Assembly (NCBI RefSeq): GCF_036013935.1
Contig: NZ_CP107902.1
Coordinates: forward strand, 2,265,001-2,329,000
Length of the DNA stretch: 64,000 bases
From: Streptomyces sp. NBC_00461
Lineage (GTDB): Bacteria > Actinomycetota > Actinomycetes > Streptomycetales > Streptomycetaceae
Reading direction: 5' to 3'
A model generated the notes under the pieces. The model did no database searches and was not told the origin of the DNA. It saw only the letters and a program-made list of their open reading frames with translations. The position numbers were made by a program, and so were the translations under genes. Shown here in pieces: positions 1-8,428 of the stretch; the stretch's first letter is position 1; each line of letters starts with the position of its first letter.

Positions 1-3
1 TGA

Positions 4-34
4 GGGGCGGGCGCGCCGATCGGGCGCCCGCCCC
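4..34 (-). terminator. Rho-independent-type hairpin after the ybdD/cstA operon
   Basis: A perfect 11-bp inverted repeat (GGGGCGGGCGC, 4-14, pairing with 24-34) encloses a 9-nt loop. It lies 31 nt beyond the stop codon of the minus-strand ybdD-like gene. There is no obvious U tract, as is common for Streptomyces terminators. Confidence 0.6.
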
Positions 35-64
35 TGGGACCTGTCCGGCGGATCAGGCCCCGGG

Positions 65-253
65 TCAGCAGCAGCGACCCTGCGGATGGGCCTCCCGGTG
101 CAGCGTGCGCAGCACCTGGTACTCGCGGCGGGTCGGGACCGGTGCGAGCGGGTGGTGGCGCCGGTGACGCTCGCAGTAACGGTCGTACTCGGCCTCCCCG
201 GTCAGCTCCCGCAGGTACCAGCCGACCGACCGAACCCACTGCCGGGCGTTCAC
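65..253 (-). CDS. YbdD/YjiX family small protein (CstA partner)
   Basis: This 62-residue protein is rich in Arg, Tyr and His, with the RYCERHRRHHP-type stretch and a short Cys-containing tail typical of the YbdD/YjiX (DUF466) family. These small proteins are encoded directly after CstA/BtsT transporters and are thought to be needed for their activity. The start overlaps the cstA stop by 4 nt (ATGA), so translation is probably coupled. The family role is established only as CstA-associated; the molecular mechanism cannot be read from the sequence. A strong hairpin follows the stop. Confidence 0.8.
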   Translation of the reverse strand: MNARQWVRSVGWYLRELTGEAEYDRYCERHRRHHPLAPVPTRREYQVLRTLHREAHPQGRCC

Positions 254-2388
254 GACCGGGCCCCCACCAGCGGTTCACCGGCCTGCTCGGGCAGGTCGAT
301 ACGGGACTCGACGTACGGCGCCTCGGTGGTCGGCAGTGCGCCCGGGGACCGTACGGCTCGTACGCACACCACCGCGGCGTTCACGATCACGACCGCGACC
401 AGCAGCAGGAAGAGCGCGATCAGTACACCGTCGACCGTGGAGTTGGTGACCACGGTGTGCATGTCGTCGAGGGTCTTGGCGGGCGGAAGAACCTGCTTCG
501 CGTCGATGCCGTCGGTGTACTTGGCGCGCTGGGCGAAGAAGCCGATCTTGGGGTCGTCGGAGAAGATCTTCTGCCAGCCCGCGGTGAAGGTGACCGCGGT
601 GACCCAGGCGAGCGGGATTCCGGTGACCCAGGCCCAGCGCAGCCGCCCGGACTTGATCAGGACCGTCGTGCAGACCGTCAGGGCGACGGCGGCCAGGAGC
701 TGGTTCGCGATGCCGAAGAGCGGGAAGAGCTGGTTGATTCCACCCAGCGGGTCGGTGGCGCCGGTGTAGAGGAAGTAGCCCCAGGCGGCGACGACCAGAC
801 CGCTGCACAGCCAGATGCCGGGCTTCCAGTTGACCCGGCCCATCGGCTTCCACACGTTGCCCAGCATGTCCTGGAGCATGAAGCGCCCGACCCGGGTGCC
901 CGCGTCGACCGTGGTCAGGATGAACAGCGCCTCGAACATGATCGCGAAGTGGTACCAGAAGGCCTTCATCGCGGTGCCGCCGAAGATGCCGGAGAAGATC
1001 TCCGACATGCCGACCGCGAGGGTCGGGGCGCCGCCGGAGCGGGCGATGAGGGTCTGCTCCTCCACCGCACCGGCCGCGTGGGTGAGCTGGTCGGGGGTGA
1101 TGGTGAAGCCGAGGCCGGCGACGGCGTGGGACGCCGACTCCGCCGTCGTACCGAGGAGTCCGGCGGGTGCGTTCATCGCGTAGTACAGGCCCGGCTCCAG
1201 GGCGGCCGCGGCGATCAGCGCCATGATCGCGACGAACGACTCCATGAGCATGGCGCCGTAGCCGATCATCCGGACCTGGGACTCCTTCTGGATCAGCTTC
1301 GGAGTCGTACCGGAGGAGACCAGGGCGTGGAAGCCGGACAGGGCGCCGCAGGCGATGGTGATGAACAGGAAGGGGAAGAGGGAGCCGGCGAAGACCGGGC
1401 CCGCTCCCGAGGTCGCGAACTTGCTGACCGCGTCCGCGTGCAGGACCGGGGCGGCCACGACCACGCCGATCGCGAGCAGCGCGATGGTGCCGATCTTCAT
1501 GAAGGTGGAGAGGTAGTCGCGCGGGGCCAGCAGCATCCACACGGGCAGGACCGAGGCGACGAAGCCGTAGCCGATGAGACAGAAGACGAGGGTCGTCGGG
1601 CTGAGGGTGAAGGCGGAGGCCAGTGAGGAGCCCTGGATCCAGCTGCCGCCGATGATCGCCAGCAGGAGCAGCGCCACGCCGATGAGGCTGGTCTCCACGA
1701 CCCGGCCCGGGCGGATGCGGTGCATCCAGAAGCCCATGAACAGGGCGATGGGAACGGTCATGGCGACGGAGAAGGTGCCCCAGGGGGAATGTGCGAGGGC
1801 ATTGACGACGACCAGGGCCAGCACACCCAGCAGGATGATCATGATGGCGAACACGGCGATCAGGGCCGCGGCTCCGCCCGCCCGACCGATCTCGTCCCGT
1901 GCCATCTGCCCGAGCGACTTGCCGTCCCGTCGCATCGACAGGAACAGGACCACCATGTCCTGCACCGCCCCCGCGAAGATCACCCCGGCCACGATCCAGA
2001 GCGTGCCCGGCAGGTATCCCATCTGGGCCGCGAGGACGGGGCCCACCAGCGGTCCGGCGCCCGCGATCGCGGCGAAGTGATGGCCGAGCAGCACCCGGCG
2101 GTCGGTGGGGTGGAAGTCGACGCCGTCCTCGAGGCGTTCGGCGGGGGTGGCCCGGCGGTCGTCCGGCTTCAGTACGCGGCGGACGATGAAGCGGGAGTAG
2201 AAGCGGTAGGCGATGGCGTACGAGCCGAGGGCGGCGATCACCAGCCAGACCGCGGAGATCTTCTCGCCCCGGGCCAGGGCGAGAACACCCCAGGCGACCG
2301 CGCCGAGCAGGGCGACGGCGGTCCACAACATGGCCGACTTAGGGGATATTCGTCGTTTTTCGGGCGCCTGAAGGGCGGACGCGGGCAT
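250..2388 (-). CDS. cstA: Carbon starvation protein A (pyruvate/peptide transporter family)
   Basis: A 712-residue polytopic membrane protein, about the length of E. coli CstA (701). The conserved CstA block HFAAIAGAGPLVGPVLAAQ lies at about residues 104-122, many hydrophobic segments follow, and the C-terminal five-helix CstA domain is present. CstA and BtsT in enterobacteria take up pyruvate, and CstA also peptides; the substrate here is inferred from family. The ATG start is preceded by GAGGAG seven bases upstream. It is the middle gene of a minus-strand unit: DUF3311 gene (43-nt gap), cstA, ybdD (4-nt overlap). The divergent neighbour is a sodium:solute symporter of the monocarboxylate type, so the locus looks like a pyruvate/monocarboxylate uptake site. 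Confidence 0.93.
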   Translation of the reverse strand: MPASALQAPEKRRISPKSAMLWTAVALLGAVAWGVLALARGEKISAVWLVIAALGSYAIAYRFYSRFIVRRVLKPDDRRATPAERLEDGVDFHPTDRRVLLGHHFAAIAGAGPLVGPVLAAQMGYLPGTLWIVAGVIFAGAVQDMVVLFLSMRRDGKSLGQMARDEIGRAGGAAALIAVFAIMIILLGVLALVVVNALAHSPWGTFSVAMTVPIALFMGFWMHRIRPGRVVETSLIGVALLLLAIIGGSWIQGSSLASAFTLSPTTLVFCLIGYGFVASVLPVWMLLAPRDYLSTFMKIGTIALLAIGVVVAAPVLHADAVSKFATSGAGPVFAGSLFPFLFITIACGALSGFHALVSSGTTPKLIQKESQVRMIGYGAMLMESFVAIMALIAAAALEPGLYYAMNAPAGLLGTTAESASHAVAGLGFTITPDQLTHAAGAVEEQTLIARSGGAPTLAVGMSEIFSGIFGGTAMKAFWYHFAIMFEALFILTTVDAGTRVGRFMLQDMLGNVWKPMGRVNWKPGIWLCSGLVVAAWGYFLYTGATDPLGGINQLFPLFGIANQLLAAVALTVCTTVLIKSGRLRWAWVTGIPLAWVTAVTFTAGWQKIFSDDPKIGFFAQRAKYTDGIDAKQVLPPAKTLDDMHTVVTNSTVDGVLIALFLLLVAVVIVNAAVVCVRAVRSPGALPTTEAPYVESRIDLPEQAGEPLVGARS

Positions 2389-2431
2389 GGCGGCTCCTCA
2401 CCTGGACGGTGTGAAAAGAAGTGCGCTGGGA

Positions 2432-2650
2432 TCAGCGGCGGTGATGTCGGTCCGTCAGCGCGTACGCGGCGAGCAGGCAGAGGCCACACCCCGGCACCCA
2501 GGCGAGCTGGTACCAGTAGAAGAACGGCGTCCCCGCCAGCCGCGGCTCCGCGCCGGCGTACCAGGGGACCCACAGCAGGCCTGCCGCGGGCGCGAGGAGC
2601 AGTACGGCGATCGCGACGCGCCGTAGCCGGTGATGACGGGTCCGTGCCAT
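2432..2650 (-). CDS. DUF3311-type small membrane protein
   Basis: A 72-residue protein with two hydrophobic helices (about residues 10-28 and 45-64) and the PFFYWYQLAWV segment typical of DUF3311 proteins. The ATG at 2650 was chosen over longer frames because GGAGAGG lies just upstream and the longer N-terminus is low-complexity. DUF3311 proteins are usually encoded beside sodium:solute symporters and may act as accessory subunits. Here the gene is divergent from the symporter and leads the cstA operon instead, so it may serve either transporter. Function is not proven for the family. Confidence 0.75.
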   Translation of the reverse strand: MARTRHHRLRRVAIAVLLLAPAAGLLWVPWYAGAEPRLAGTPFFYWYQLAWVPGCGLCLLAAYALTDRHHRR

Positions 2651-2814
2651 GACCTGCGCTCCTCTCCCGTTCGCTGTCGGTCTGTGCAAGAGTTGCCCAC
2701 CCCCCGGAACCGGTTGACAGCGAATTTCCGGGAAATTTCCCGCCGGTTCCCTGTCATCCGTTCCGGTCACCCGCGCAACTCTCCCGCGAGGGCACACACC
2801 AAGGACGGTGACCC
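2651..2814. promoter_or_regulatory. Divergent promoter region with nested inverted repeats
   Basis: The 164-bp gap between the cstA operon and the symporter operon holds three inverted repeats: TTCGCTGTC (2670-2678) with GACAGCGAA (2716-2724), GGAACCGG (2706-2713) with CCGGTTCC (2743-2750), and, almost concentric with the second, AATTTCC (2723-2729) with GGAAATT (2731-2737). TTGACA at 2714-2719 could be a plus-strand -35 element. This is probably an operator for shared control of both transporters; the regulator is unknown. Confidence 0.5.
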
Positions 2815-4356
2815 ATGGCCGATGGCGCCATGACCGCGACGTTTCTCGCCGTGATCGGCGGAGCGTCGCTGCTCGCCGTCACGGCACGCCGTCTGCACCC
2901 GAGCGACCGGCTGCCCTCGCTGGAGGGCTGGGCGCTGGCCGACCGCAGTCTGGGCCCGGTGTGGACCTGGTTCCTGCTCGGCGGCACGATCTTCACCGCG
3001 TACACCTTCACCGCCGTACCGGGACTCGCTTACGGCAACGGCGCCCCCGCCTTCTTCGCCGTGCCGTACACGGTGATCGTCTGCCCGATCGCCTTCGTGC
3101 TGCTGAGCCGCCTGTGGGAGGTGGCCCGCAAGCACGGATACGTCACCGCCGCCGACTTCGTGCGCGGACGGTACGGATCCCCGTCGCTGGCCCTGGTGGT
3201 CGCGCTGACCGGGATCCTGGCGACGATGCCGTATCTGGCGCTTCAACTGCTGGGGATAAGGGCGGTGTTGACCGCCGGGGGCGTCTACCCGCGGGGGGCG
3301 ACCGGGGATCTGGTGATGGTGGCGCTGTTCGCCGGACTCGCCGTCGCCACGTACCGGCACGGGCTGCGCGCGCCGACGGTCATCTCGGCGCTCAAGGCGG
3401 TCGCCGTCTTCGTCTCGCTCACGGCGGTCACCTGGCTGGTCCTGGAGCGGCTCGGCGGTCCGCGGCCCGTCTTCGACGGCGCTGCGCAACGGCTCGGCAG
3501 CCCCGCGCTGCTCCTCTCCCCCGCCCAGCAGCCCGCCTACGCCACCCTCGCCCTCGGCTCCGCGCTCGCCCTCCTCATGTACCCGCACGTGCTGACCGCA
3601 GGGTTCGCCGCCGACGGCCCGCGCACCCTGCGCAAGGTCTCCGTGGCCCTGCCCGCCTGGACCGGACTGCTCGCCCTGTTCGGCTTCCTGGGCATCGCGG
3701 CGCTCGCGGCGGGCGTGCGCGCGCCGAAGGGCGGCGCCGAGGCCGCCGTACCGATGCTGGTGGACCGGCTGATGCCTGGGCCGCTCGCCGGGCTGGTGTT
3801 CGGCGCGATCACCGTGGGGGCGCTGGTACCGGCGGCGGTCATGTCGATCGCGGCGGCCACCAGCTTCGTACGCAATGTGTACGTCGAGTACGTGCACCCG
3901 ACCGCGACTCCCAAGCGGCAGGTGCGCATCGCCAAGGCCGTCTCGCTCACCGCGAAGGTTGGGGCGGTGGCCTTCGTGTTCGGGCTGCGCGACCAGGACG
4001 CGATCAACCTCCAACTGCTCGGCGGGGTCTGGATCCTGCAGATCTTCCCGGCCGTGGCGATCGGCCTGTTCACCGGGCGGCTGCATCCACGGGCGCTGTT
4101 CGCCGGATGGGGTGCGGGCATGGCGGCCGGGACCTACCTGGTCGTGCGCGAGGGCTTCTCGTCCATCGTGCCGCTCGGTTCCGGACCGCTGGAGATCTAC
4201 GCCGGCCTCGCCGCCCTGCTGCTCAACCTGATCGTCGCGGTGGCCGCCACGGCCGTCCTCGAACGTCTCGGCGTCCCGCGCGGCGCCGACCTGACCGACC
4301 TGCCGTCCCGCCTGACAGTCAGGCGGCGCCCGGAGACGGGAGCGAACCGAACGTGA
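2815..4356 (+). CDS. Sodium:solute symporter (monocarboxylate type)
   Basis: A 513-residue SSS-family permease with about 13 hydrophobic segments. The early WFLLGGTIFTAYTF block and later AAATSFVRNVYVEYV block match the SSS/MctP-like family, which imports acetate, pyruvate, propionate or lactate with Na+ or H+. The substrate is inferred from the family and from the divergent cstA gene. The ATG at 2815 follows AAGGACGGTG. The last codon overlaps the GTG of the downstream sigma factor gene (GTGA), so permease and sigma factor are probably translationally coupled, which is an unusual pairing. Confidence 0.88.
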   Translation: MADGAMTATFLAVIGGASLLAVTARRLHPSDRLPSLEGWALADRSLGPVWTWFLLGGTIFTAYTFTAVPGLAYGNGAPAFFAVPYTVIVCPIAFVLLSRLWEVARKHGYVTAADFVRGRYGSPSLALVVALTGILATMPYLALQLLGIRAVLTAGGVYPRGATGDLVMVALFAGLAVATYRHGLRAPTVISALKAVAVFVSLTAVTWLVLERLGGPRPVFDGAAQRLGSPALLLSPAQQPAYATLALGSALALLMYPHVLTAGFAADGPRTLRKVSVALPAWTGLLALFGFLGIAALAAGVRAPKGGAEAAVPMLVDRLMPGPLAGLVFGAITVGALVPAAVMSIAAATSFVRNVYVEYVHPTATPKRQVRIAKAVSLTAKVGAVAFVFGLRDQDAINLQLLGGVWILQIFPAVAIGLFTGRLHPRALFAGWGAGMAAGTYLVVREGFSSIVPLGSGPLEIYAGLAALLLNLIVAVAATAVLERLGVPRGADLTDLPSRLTVRRRPETGANRT

Positions 4357-4940
4357 GACGCAGACAACCGACGCCTGCACCGGAGCCCCATGTGGGGCTG
4401 CCGGGTGAGCCGCTCGCGCCCGCGCTGCCCGACCCGGCCGACCTGGAGCGCGAGGCCACGCTCGCGCGGCTCTTCGAGCTGCACTACTCCTCGATGCTGC
4501 GCCTGGCCGTGCTGCTCGGCGCGGACGACCCGGAGAACGTCGTGGCCGAGGCCTACTACCAGATCTACCGCAAGTGGCGGCGCCTCAGGGACGTAGATGC
4601 GGCCGAGGCCTATCTGCGCTCCACGGTGTGCAATCTGACCCGGATGCGGATACGGCATCTGCAGGTCGCCCGCAAGCACGTGGAGAACCCGCCGGTGCTG
4701 CCGGACGAGGCCGTCGCCTCCGCCGAGAGCACGGCGCTGCTGCGTGACGACCAGCGCGTGCTCATCGACGCCCTGCAGCAACTCCCGGCACGGCAGCGCG
4801 AGGCACTCGTGCTGCGACACTGGCTCGGGCTGAAGGAGAGCGAGATCGCCGCCGCGATGGGCATCTCCCCCGGTTCGGTGAAGACCCACACGGCACGCGG
4901 CATCGCCGCTCTGACCCAGGCGATGGAGGCCCGGCGATGA
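4353..4940 (+). CDS. ECF-type RNA polymerase sigma factor
   Basis: A 195-residue sigma-70-family protein. Residues about 30-105 look like region 2 (LFELHYSSMLRLAVLL to the basic NLTRMRIRHLQ segment), and residues about 130-192 are region 4 with the HTH ESEIAAAMGISPGSVKTHT. The GTG at 4353 overlaps the symporter stop by 4 nt and has GGGAG about 10 nt upstream; longer in-frame extensions would run through the symporter gene. The next gene starts inside its stop (ATGA) and encodes a single-pass membrane protein, in the place where an anti-sigma factor is usually found. Confidence 0.85.
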   Translation: MRRRQPTPAPEPHVGLPGEPLAPALPDPADLEREATLARLFELHYSSMLRLAVLLGADDPENVVAEAYYQIYRKWRRLRDVDAAEAYLRSTVCNLTRMRIRHLQVARKHVENPPVLPDEAVASAESTALLRDDQRVLIDALQQLPARQREALVLRHWLGLKESEIAAAMGISPGSVKTHTARGIAALTQAMEARR

Positions 4941-5245
4941 CGCATCGAGATGCGACTCCGTCGCGTGGCACCGGTCCCGGCCGCACCGAGCGGGAACTGA
5001 GCGAGGCCCTCGCCGCGCTCGCCGACGGAGTGCAGGCCGCCCCCGACGCCTACCGCACGGCACGCGGCGAGTGGCTGCGCCGCGAACGCCGACGCCGACT
5101 CGTCCTCGCCGTCCTGATCGCCGTGGTCTTCGCCCTGGCCACGCTGATCGGGCTGTGGGTACTCAACCAGACTCCGTCGCACCCGGGCGTGATCTTCTCG
5201 ACGACCGCCGTCAGCAACGCGTCACTCCCCCGGCCCCACCCCTGA
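4937..5245 (+). CDS. Small single-pass membrane protein, possible sigma-factor partner
   Basis: A 102-residue protein with a charged N-terminal half (residues 1-58, Arg-rich from 44), one transmembrane helix at about 55-76 and a short outer tail. It overlaps the sigma factor stop by 4 nt (ATGA). Size, topology and position suggest a membrane-bound anti-sigma or sensor protein, but no zinc-finger HxxxCxxC motif or known anti-sigma domain is visible, so that role is inference only. The same layout (cytoplasmic helix, one TM, short outside tail) is frequent in Streptomyces genes paired with SigE-like regulators. Confidence 0.65.
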   Translation: MTHRDATPSRGTGPGRTERELSEALAALADGVQAAPDAYRTARGEWLRRERRRRLVLAVLIAVVFALATLIGLWVLNQTPSHPGVIFSTTAVSNASLPRPHP

Positions 5246-5279
5246 TTGCCCCACCGCCCGGCCGGGAACCCGCAACTCC

Positions 5280-7067
5280 GTGCACCCCCGTATCGAGGAT
5301 TACGCCCTCATCGGCGACGAACAGACCGCGGCCCTGGTCGGCCGGGACGGCTCCGTCGACTGGCTCTGCCTGCCGCGCTTCGACTCGGCGGCCTGCTTCG
5401 CGCGGCTGCTCGGCGACGAGGACAACGGCCACTGGCGCATCGCCCCCAAGGGCGCCGACGGTCCCTGCACCCGCCGGGCCTACCGCCCCGACACCCTCGT
5501 CCTGGACACCGAGTGGGAGACGGACGAGGGCGCGGTGCGCGTGACCGACCTGATGCCGCAGCGCGAACGCGCCCCCGATCTCGTACGAGTCGTCGAGGGC
5601 CTGCGCGGCAGGGTGACCGTCCGCAGCACGCTGCGCCTGCGCTTCGACTACGGGTCGATCGTGCCGTGGGTGCGCAGATCCGGCGAGCACCGGGTGGCCG
5701 TCGCCGGCCCGGACTCGGTCTGGCTGCGCAGCGACCCCTCGGTGCACACCTGGGGCGAAGGCCTCGCCACGCACTCGGAGTTCACCGTCGAGGCGGGCGA
5801 GAAGGTCGCGTTCGTCCTCACCTGGCACCCCTCCTACCGTCAGCGTCCGCCGCAGATCGACCCGTACGAGGTGCTGCGCGCCAGCGTCGCGGACTGGCAG
5901 GCATGGGCGTCCCAGTGCCGCTACCACGGTCCTCACCGGGACGCCGTGGTGCGTTCCCTGATCACTCTCAAGGCGCTCACCTACCGGCCGACCGGCGGCA
6001 TCGTCGCCGCCACCACCACGTCCCTGCCGGAGGCGCTGGGCGGGGTGCGCAACTGGGACTACCGCTACTGCTGGCTGCGCGACTCCACGTTCACCCTGGA
6101 CGCACTCCTGACCTGCGGCTACCACGAGGAGGCCGAGGCCTGGCGGGACTGGCTGCTGCGCGCGGTCGCGGGTGATCCGGCCGACCTGCAGATCATGTAC
6201 GGCCTGGCGGGCGAGCGACGGCTGCCCGAGTTCGAGCTGCCGTGGCTGTCCGGCTTCGCGGGGTCGACACCCGTACGCATCGGCAACGGGGCCGTGAACC
6301 AGCTGCAGTTGGACGTGTACGGCGAGGTCATGGACTCGCTGTCGCTGTCCCGGAGTTCGGGCCTGTCCACCAAACCGCACATGTGGTCGATCCAGGCCGC
6401 GCTGATGCAGTGGCTGCAGTCCGAGTGGCGACAACCCGACGAGGGACTGTGGGAGGTACGCGGCGGCCGGCGTCACTTCGTCCACTCCAAGGTCATGGTG
6501 TGGGTGGCCGCGGACCGTGCCGTACGCGCGCTGGAGGAGAACCCGGGCCTGGAGGGCGATCTCGACGGCTGGCGCGCGCTGCGCGACGAGGTCCACCGCG
6601 AGGTGTGCGAGAAGGGCTTCGACCGCGAGCGGAACACCTTCACGCAGTACTACGGCTCGCGCGAACTGGACGCCGCGCTCCTCCTCATCGGGCGCGTCGG
6701 CTTCCTGCCGCCCGACGACCCGCGCTTGCGCGGCACCATCGACGCCATCCGCGAAGACCTCAGCCACGGCGGCTTCCTGCGCCGCTACAGCACCGACGAG
6801 ACGACGATCGACGGGCTGCCCGGCGAGGAGGGCACCTTCCTGGTCTGCTCGTTCTGGCTCGCGGTCGCACTGCACAAGACGGGCCGGAAGCAGGAGGCAC
6901 GGGACCTGTTCGAAAGGCTGCTGGGGCTCGCCAACGACGTGGGCCTGCTGTCCGAGGAGTACGACCCCGTGGGCGACCGTCTGCTCGGCAACTTCCCGCA
7001 GGCCTTCAGTCACGTCGGTCTGGTGCACACCGCCCTCGCCCTGTACGAGGACGACGAGGCAGGATAA
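5280..7067 (+). CDS. GH15 family glycosidase (glucoamylase/trehalase type)
   Basis: A 595-residue protein matching the bacterial GH15 family in length and order: an N-terminal beta-sandwich starting IEDYALIGD and SVDWLCLPRFD, then an (alpha/alpha)6 barrel. The core motif GGVRNWDYRYCWLRDS lies at about 250-268. Likely catalytic glutamates lie in DEGLWEVRG (about 387-395) and SEEYDP (about 557-562). In actinobacteria many such proteins act as cytoplasmic trehalases; others are glucoamylases or dextranases, so the substrate is uncertain. No signal peptide. The GTG start sits 34 nt after the small membrane protein gene with only a weak ribosome site. It probably belongs to the sigma-factor operon. 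Confidence 0.88.
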   Translation: MHPRIEDYALIGDEQTAALVGRDGSVDWLCLPRFDSAACFARLLGDEDNGHWRIAPKGADGPCTRRAYRPDTLVLDTEWETDEGAVRVTDLMPQRERAPDLVRVVEGLRGRVTVRSTLRLRFDYGSIVPWVRRSGEHRVAVAGPDSVWLRSDPSVHTWGEGLATHSEFTVEAGEKVAFVLTWHPSYRQRPPQIDPYEVLRASVADWQAWASQCRYHGPHRDAVVRSLITLKALTYRPTGGIVAATTTSLPEALGGVRNWDYRYCWLRDSTFTLDALLTCGYHEEAEAWRDWLLRAVAGDPADLQIMYGLAGERRLPEFELPWLSGFAGSTPVRIGNGAVNQLQLDVYGEVMDSLSLSRSSGLSTKPHMWSIQAALMQWLQSEWRQPDEGLWEVRGGRRHFVHSKVMVWVAADRAVRALEENPGLEGDLDGWRALRDEVHREVCEKGFDRERNTFTQYYGSRELDAALLLIGRVGFLPPDDPRLRGTIDAIREDLSHGGFLRRYSTDETTIDGLPGEEGTFLVCSFWLAVALHKTGRKQEARDLFERLLGLANDVGLLSEEYDPVGDRLLGNFPQAFSHVGLVHTALALYEDDEAG

Positions 7068-7072
7068 GGGCC

Positions 7073-7828
7073 ATGGATCTTGGACTGAAGGACCGGGTGT
7101 ACGTCGTCACCGGGGCCACGCGCGGCCTCGGCCACGCCACCGCGCGTGAACTCGTCGCGGACGGCGCGAAGGTGGTTATCACCGGGCGGGACGAGAAGCG
7201 GGTCGCCGACGCGGCGGCCGCGCTGGGACCGAACGCGGCCGGGGTGGCCGTCGACAACGCGGACGCCGACGCGGCCGCGCGGCTCGTCGAGGCGGCGCGG
7301 CAGCGGTTCGGCGGCTTCGACGGCATCCTCATCAGCGTGGGCGGCCCCGCCCCCGGGTTCGTCGCGGACAACACGGACGAGCAGTGGCGGTCGGCGTTCG
7401 AGTCGGTGTTCCTGGGAGCGGTCCGGCTCGCGCGGGCGGCAGCGGCGGAACTCGAAGCCGGGGGTGTGATCGGGTTCGTGCTGTCCGGGTCGGTGCACGA
7501 GCCGATTCCGGGACTGACCATTTCGAACGCGCTGCGGCCGGGCCTGGCCGGGTTCGCCAAATCGATCTCGGACGAGCTGGGGCCGCGGGGAATCCGGGTC
7601 GTCGGTCTGCTGCCGGCCCGTATCGACACGGACCGGGTGCGCGAGCTGGACGGCCTGTCCGCCGACCCCGAGGCCACCCGGGCGGCCCATGAGTCGCGTA
7701 TTCCGCTGCGGCGCTACGGGCTGCCGGAGGAGTTCGGGAGGACGGCCGCCTTCCTGTTGTCGCCGGCCGCTTCCTATCTGACGGGCATCATGGTCCCGGT
7801 CGACGGCGGCATGCGGCACGGGTTCTGA
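7073..7828 (+). CDS. SDR-family oxidoreductase lacking the usual catalytic Tyr
   Basis: A 251-residue short-chain dehydrogenase. The Rossmann motif TGATRGLG is at 13-20 and the C-terminal GIMVPVDGGM is the typical SDR end. Its position suggests NAD(P)-dependent oxidoreductase or 3-oxoacyl-ACP reductase-like ancestry. The catalytic YxxxK is absent: after SGS (about 138) the expected region reads LTISNALRPGLAGFAKS, so Tyr is replaced. This matches an atypical SDR subgroup with SNxLR at that site, whose reaction is not well known. ATG 7073 follows GATAAGG and lies 5 nt after the GH15 stop, suggesting one operon. Confidence 0.8.
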   Translation: MDLGLKDRVYVVTGATRGLGHATARELVADGAKVVITGRDEKRVADAAAALGPNAAGVAVDNADADAAARLVEAARQRFGGFDGILISVGGPAPGFVADNTDEQWRSAFESVFLGAVRLARAAAAELEAGGVIGFVLSGSVHEPIPGLTISNALRPGLAGFAKSISDELGPRGIRVVGLLPARIDTDRVRELDGLSADPEATRAAHESRIPLRRYGLPEEFGRTAAFLLSPAASYLTGIMVPVDGGMRHGF

Positions 7829-7840
7829 CGCCCGGTCCGG

Positions 7841-8428
7841 TCAACTCACCCTTTCCGCACGGTGCTTGACGCCCTTCAGCCGCACCTGAGCGGGAAGGGC
7901 CGCGAGGCCCGCCGAATTGCGTGCGTGCATCAGCGCCTGGTCCGTGAGGTGGTGCAGGGCAGCCACCGGGTCCACGTGCGGTTCCAGGTGGAGTTGTACG
8001 CGCGCCTTCGGGGCGTCACGGTTACCGGTCAGCCGGGCGTGGGCATGCGCCACGCCGTCCAGCTCGCCCGCCTCGCCCGCCAGTACGCCCTCCAGGGCCC
8101 GGCCCCGCAGCAGCGCCCCCTCGCCGTCGCCGGTGTCGACCATGACCTCGGCGAGGCGGCGCCGACGCAGGACCGCGGTCAGCCACCACAGGCCGAGCAG
8201 GACCAGGACGGCCAGTGCGGCGATGACGGTGGGCCACCACCAGCCGGCGTCCCGCCAACGGGTGCGTTCGGCGTCGCTGAGCAGTACGTCGTGCCGCCCG
8301 TCGTGGATCCACCAGGAGGGGGGCTCAAGGCCGAGTCCCACGGCCAGTACGGAGCCGCCCAGCAGGAGCAGCACCAGCCCGACGATCCCGATCAGCACGC
8401 GGTTGACGGTCCTGAGCATCGCCCTCAC
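7841..8428 (-). CDS. amaP: Alkaline shock response membrane anchor protein AmaP
   Basis: A 195-residue protein with two transmembrane helices (about 12-32 and 64-86) flanking a short loop with the Trp-rich PPSWWIHDGRHD segment, then a cytoplasmic alpha/beta domain (about 90-195) like AmaP. In Firmicutes AmaP anchors Asp23/Gls24 proteins to the membrane; here it is the last gene of an Asp23 cluster, which fits. The GTG at 8428 overlaps the previous stop (GTGA); ATG at 8419 with GAGG upstream is an equally good start. It converges on the SDR gene with only 12 nt between stops. Confidence 0.8.
   Translation of the reverse strand: MRAMLRTVNRVLIGIVGLVLLLLGGSVLAVGLGLEPPSWWIHDGRHDVLLSDAERTRWRDAGWWWPTVIAALAVLVLLGLWWLTAVLRRRRLAEVMVDTGDGEGALLRGRALEGVLAGEAGELDGVAHAHARLTGNRDAPKARVQLHLEPHVDPVAALHHLTDQALMHARNSAGLAALPAQVRLKGVKHRAERVS

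Noticed and set aside
142..1626. Long plus-strand frame (494 codons) over cstA
   Set aside because: It is the antisense shadow of cstA: Arg/Gly/Asp/His-rich with no domain, as expected in high-GC DNA.
4353..4356. Single long protein joining symporter and sigma factor (2808-4940 frame)
   Set aside because: The two genes are in different frames and overlap only by GTGA; the upstream part of the sigma frame is noise.
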